Below, in pieces: positions 41,694 to 43,998 of a stretch of DNA of 43,998 nt; position 1 is the stretch's first letter, and each line of letters opens with the position of its first letter. Source of the DNA: an uncultured Mailhella sp. (GTDB taxonomy: Bacteria > Desulfobacterota > Desulfovibrionia > Desulfovibrionales > Desulfovibrionaceae); NCBI GenBank assembly GCA_910577155.1, contig CAJTMS010000012.1, positions 1 to 43,998 on the forward strand, given 5' to 3'. Both the position numbers and the translations under genes were made by a program. Below the pieces are notes generated by a model. That model saw only the letters and a program-made list of their open reading frames with translations. It did no database searches and had not been told where the DNA came from.

Positions 41694-43654
41694 AAAAAAA
41701 CTTCCTGTACATGGATAATGGCGTCTTGCGTACCGAACAGGTAGACAATATCATTTTCAAAAAATTCCGTCTGCGGGTTTAATTCCGTAATATCGTCTGA
41801 GCCTCTGTGAACAGCCACCACATTGACTTTGTATTCATTGCGCAGCATGCCGTCGCCCAGTTTTGTTCCGAGAAGCTTGGAGTCTGCTTCAACTTTGAGG
41901 CTGGCAAACTGTAAGTTGGGCAAATCATTTTTTATTGCCTGTAAATTACTGTTAATTTCCGTTGTTCTGGTGCCTGAATAGACTTCTTTGCGTATTTGCT
42001 GGATATATTGCTCAATTTGTTGTTTTGGGATAAGAAAATAATTGAGTACCTTTGCAAAAACCTCAATGGATGTTTCAAATTCTTCCGGAATGACATCGTC
42101 AGCGCCAAGTTCCTTCAAGCCGGAAATTTCGGATAAAAAGCGGGTACGGACAACAACATGGATACGGGGATTGAGCTTTTTGGCATGGGTGATAATTGCC
42201 CGAGAGCCTGTGGGGTCAGAAACCATAATCGCCAAAACGCGGGCTTTTTCTATGCCTAAATGCTCCAAAATCAAAGGATAACTTGCATCGCCGTGAAAAA
42301 TAGGTTCTGTGGCTTTATAGCGTTTCACCGTATCGGGGTTCAGCTCTGAAATAGCATAGGAAATTCCGCTTTCTTTGGCTACTTTTGCAAGGTTTTTTCC
42401 CCCAATGCCAAAGCCGATAATGATAATGTGATCTTTGAAATCATTGTTTTTTTCAGGCAGAATATCCTCGGTTTCGTGCTCATATTTTTTAAAAATGCGG
42501 CTCAGAATAAGAGAAGAAAATTTTGGGGCATTATTGATAAAATAAGGGGTAAGGAGCATAGTTAAAATACTTGCTGCAAGAAAAACTTGGTATCCCTCAT
42601 CTGTCATCAGTTTAAACGCAACAGCGTGACCTGCAAGTACAAAGGAAAATTCCCCGATTTGGGACATGCTGAAGGCAGAAATGAGGGCTGTCCGCATGGA
42701 GTAGCCGGTCATTTTGATAACGGGGATAATCGTTGTAAATTTGATAAGAAAAATAAGCGTTGCGACAAAAAGCACGAGCAAAATGTGGTGCACAAAAAAA
42801 TTAAGGTCAAGCAGCATGCCGACTGTTATGAAGAAAATACTGGTAAATATTTCTTTGAAGGGCAAAACATTTTCCATAACGCTGATGCTGTATTCCGATT
42901 CTGCAAGGAGCAAGCCGGCAATAAAAGCCCCCAGAGAAAGGGAAAGCCCGATGGAAGCGGTAATCAGCGCAACAGAAAAGCAAAATCCCAAGGTCGTCAT
43001 GAGCATGAGCTCGCGGGAACGGGTTTTCACGACCGCAAACATCAGCTTTGGCAGAACAAATTTTCCAAAAAAAACAATGCCAATGATAATGACGGAATTT
43101 TTCAAAAGAGTAAGAAGGCTCTCTTCAAAAGAAATGTCCAGTTTGCCGCTTAATAAGGGGAAAAGAAGCATAATAGGCACAATAATAAGGTCTTGGAAAA
43201 TAAGGATTGCAAGGCAAATCCTTCCATGCGGAGAGTCAGACTGGGCTTTTTGCTGAAAAATGCTGAGGACAATAGCCGTAGAGGAAAGGGTGACAAGACA
43301 GCCAAAAGCGACAGCCTGCTGCCATGGGGTAACCATGAAAAAAATAGCCGTAATGAGCAAAATAGTAAATGTCATTTGCCCGAAACCGCCTATCAGGAGC
43401 GGGCGTTTAATCCGTGCCAAATCCTTGAGGGAAAGCTCCATGCCAATGGTAAAAAGAAGGAGAGCGACACCAACTTCCGCCATGGTGTTGGCAGCCTCAA
43501 TATTATTTACAAGCTTCAGGGCTGACGGACCACAGAGAATTCCTGCCAAAAGCAGGGCAACAATACTGGGAATTTTAAATTTTGAGCAGATCAGGATAAC
43601 AACGATGGAAATCATGAAAATGGCAACAAGTTCCTGTAACAGTTCAAAATGCAT
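41681..43654 (-). CDS. KefB/KefC-type monovalent cation:proton antiporter with TrkA-N and TrkA-C domains
   Basis: A 657-residue inner-membrane protein. The Na+/H+-exchanger domain (about 1-385) has about 12-13 helices, with ILCGPSALKLV and FQDLIIVPIMLLFPLLSG. A cytosolic Rossmann TrkA-N/RCK domain (about 405-520) with IIIGFGIGGKNLAKVA and the acidic SELNPDT binds NAD(H) or similar. A TrkA-C domain (about 565-650) closes the protein. It should expel K+ or Na+ in exchange for H+ under nucleotide control. AGGGG precedes the ATG. Its 3' end carries A AAA AAG four bases before the stop TGA. Confidence 0.93.
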   Translation of the reverse strand: MHFELLQELVAIFMISIVVILICSKFKIPSIVALLLAGILCGPSALKLVNNIEAANTMAEVGVALLLFTIGMELSLKDLARIKRPLLIGGFGQMTFTILLITAIFFMVTPWQQAVAFGCLVTLSSTAIVLSIFQQKAQSDSPHGRICLAILIFQDLIIVPIMLLFPLLSGKLDISFEESLLTLLKNSVIIIGIVFFGKFVLPKLMFAVVKTRSRELMLMTTLGFCFSVALITASIGLSLSLGAFIAGLLLAESEYSISVMENVLPFKEIFTSIFFITVGMLLDLNFFVHHILLVLFVATLIFLIKFTTIIPVIKMTGYSMRTALISAFSMSQIGEFSFVLAGHAVAFKLMTDEGYQVFLAASILTMLLTPYFINNAPKFSSLILSRIFKKYEHETEDILPEKNNDFKDHIIIIGFGIGGKNLAKVAKESGISYAISELNPDTVKRYKATEPIFHGDASYPLILEHLGIEKARVLAIMVSDPTGSRAIITHAKKLNPRIHVVVRTRFLSEISGLKELGADDVIPEEFETSIEVFAKVLNYFLIPKQQIEQYIQQIRKEVYSGTRTTEINSNLQAIKNDLPNLQFASLKVEADSKLLGTKLGDGMLRNEYKVNVVAVHRGSDDITELNPQTEFFENDIVYLFGTQDAIIHVQEVFLKKK

Positions 43655-43998
43655 ATGTTCCCCTTATCTATTGTTTTTCTTGGAGTAGTTTATAGAATTT
43701 TTAAAATTATGCAAGAAGCAGAAAGAGGAAATTAGTTTTGCACTCTGTATGATAACTGTCTGTTTTTGCATAAAAACGTTCTGCAAAACAGTGTGGCAAG
43801 CTGCGGCTTCCTGCCGGCGGCAGCAGTCAATTTTTAAAAGCAGGGGATATAATCGCCGCAAGGATAAAGAAAGAGGATAACGGTTCTTTAAATAAAAAGG
43901 AAGTTGATGGGGATTGAAAAAGGAGAAAACAAAAAAGAAACTTTTTTGCTTTGTTTTAGTATTAGGTTGATTTTATAACTACAAAAGATAATTATAAA
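43655..43998. other. Intergenic right edge, no convincing gene
   Basis: This stretch holds the minus-strand leader of the antiporter (possible promoter TTCTTG 43717-43712, TATAAA 43694-43689, 17 bases). On the plus strand a 23-codon ORF (43907-43978) with a good AAGGA is too short and featureless to call. The remainder shows nothing recognisable. Confidence 0.4.

Noticed and set aside
43907..43978. 23-codon plus-strand ORF with a good AAGGA
   Set aside because: Too short and without any recognisable property; one good ribosome-binding site is not enough. It could be revisited if conserved in relatives.
1..43998. tRNA, rRNA, CRISPR or insertion sequence
   Set aside because: No cloverleaf with CCA-type end, no rRNA stretch, no regularly spaced direct repeats, and no transposase or terminal repeats were seen on reading both strands; a tRNAscan/Infernal run would be decisive.

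Overview
The window looks like chromosomal housekeeping DNA from a Gram-negative, low-to-mid GC bacterium. The outer-membrane markers are LptD, TolB, a CpoB/YbgF-like lipoprotein and an ADP-heptose-type glycosyltransferase. The gene content (proton-pumping pyrophosphatase, YhaM-like OB/HD protein, Csd6/Pgp2-like L,D-transpeptidase family protein, YedE-TusA pair) and the protein sequences suggest a Desulfovibrionales-like member of the Desulfobacterota. That assignment is inference from protein character, not a database match. I see no rRNA, tRNA, CRISPR array, insertion sequence or prophage.

Layout. 1-2.2 kb: start of an off-window gene with a well-formed promoter and two perfect palindromes, then an RluA-type pseudouridine synthase coupled to a CaxA/YrbG-type cation exchanger. 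2.6-4.6 kb: fba-gap glycolytic operon (minus), divergent from a YhaM-like gene and tmk (4.8-6.5 kb). 6.8-12.3 kb: a low-complexity secreted protein, tolB, an OafA/SGNH acyltransferase and a zinc-type macrodomain ADP-ribosylhydrolase. 12.6-16.8 kb (minus): M23 peptidase - xseB - ispA - dxs. 16.9-19.8 kb (minus): heptosyltransferase, then an OsmC - YedE - TusA selenium/sulfur group. 19.9-31.2 kb (plus): dgt, a 36-residue basic protein gene with its own promoter and terminator, purB - pyrE - L,D-transpeptidase-like gene, a membrane-anchored orphan, rpmB, cpoB - dprA - xerC, and a methyltransferase. 31.3-32.5 kb (minus): three adjacent genes for exported His-rich proteins with near-identical signal peptides, the last being ZraP/Spy-like, behind a sigma-54-type promoter. 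32.8-33.06 kb: a GC-rich, strongly folded intergenic element. 33-36.4 kb (minus): hppA and alr. 36.6-41.4 kb (plus): lptD - yifB - VKOR/thioredoxin fusion. 41.5-43.7 kb (minus): KefB/C-type antiporter whose end overlaps a 47-codon HTH ORF at a dnaX-like slippery sequence.

Most genes serve central functions: envelope biogenesis (LptD, TolB, CpoB, M23, L,D-transpeptidase-like protein, heptosyltransferase, acyltransferase), isoprenoid supply (ispA, dxs), nucleotide metabolism (tmk, purB, pyrE, dgt) and DNA processing (dprA, xerC, xseB, yifB). The most interesting candidates are the sigma-54-driven His-rich secreted cluster (31.27-32.62 kb), the possible kefB-HTH frameshift/coupling site (about 41.65-41.69 kb), the folded element at 32.82-33.06 kb, and the 36-aa basic protein at 21.37 kb.
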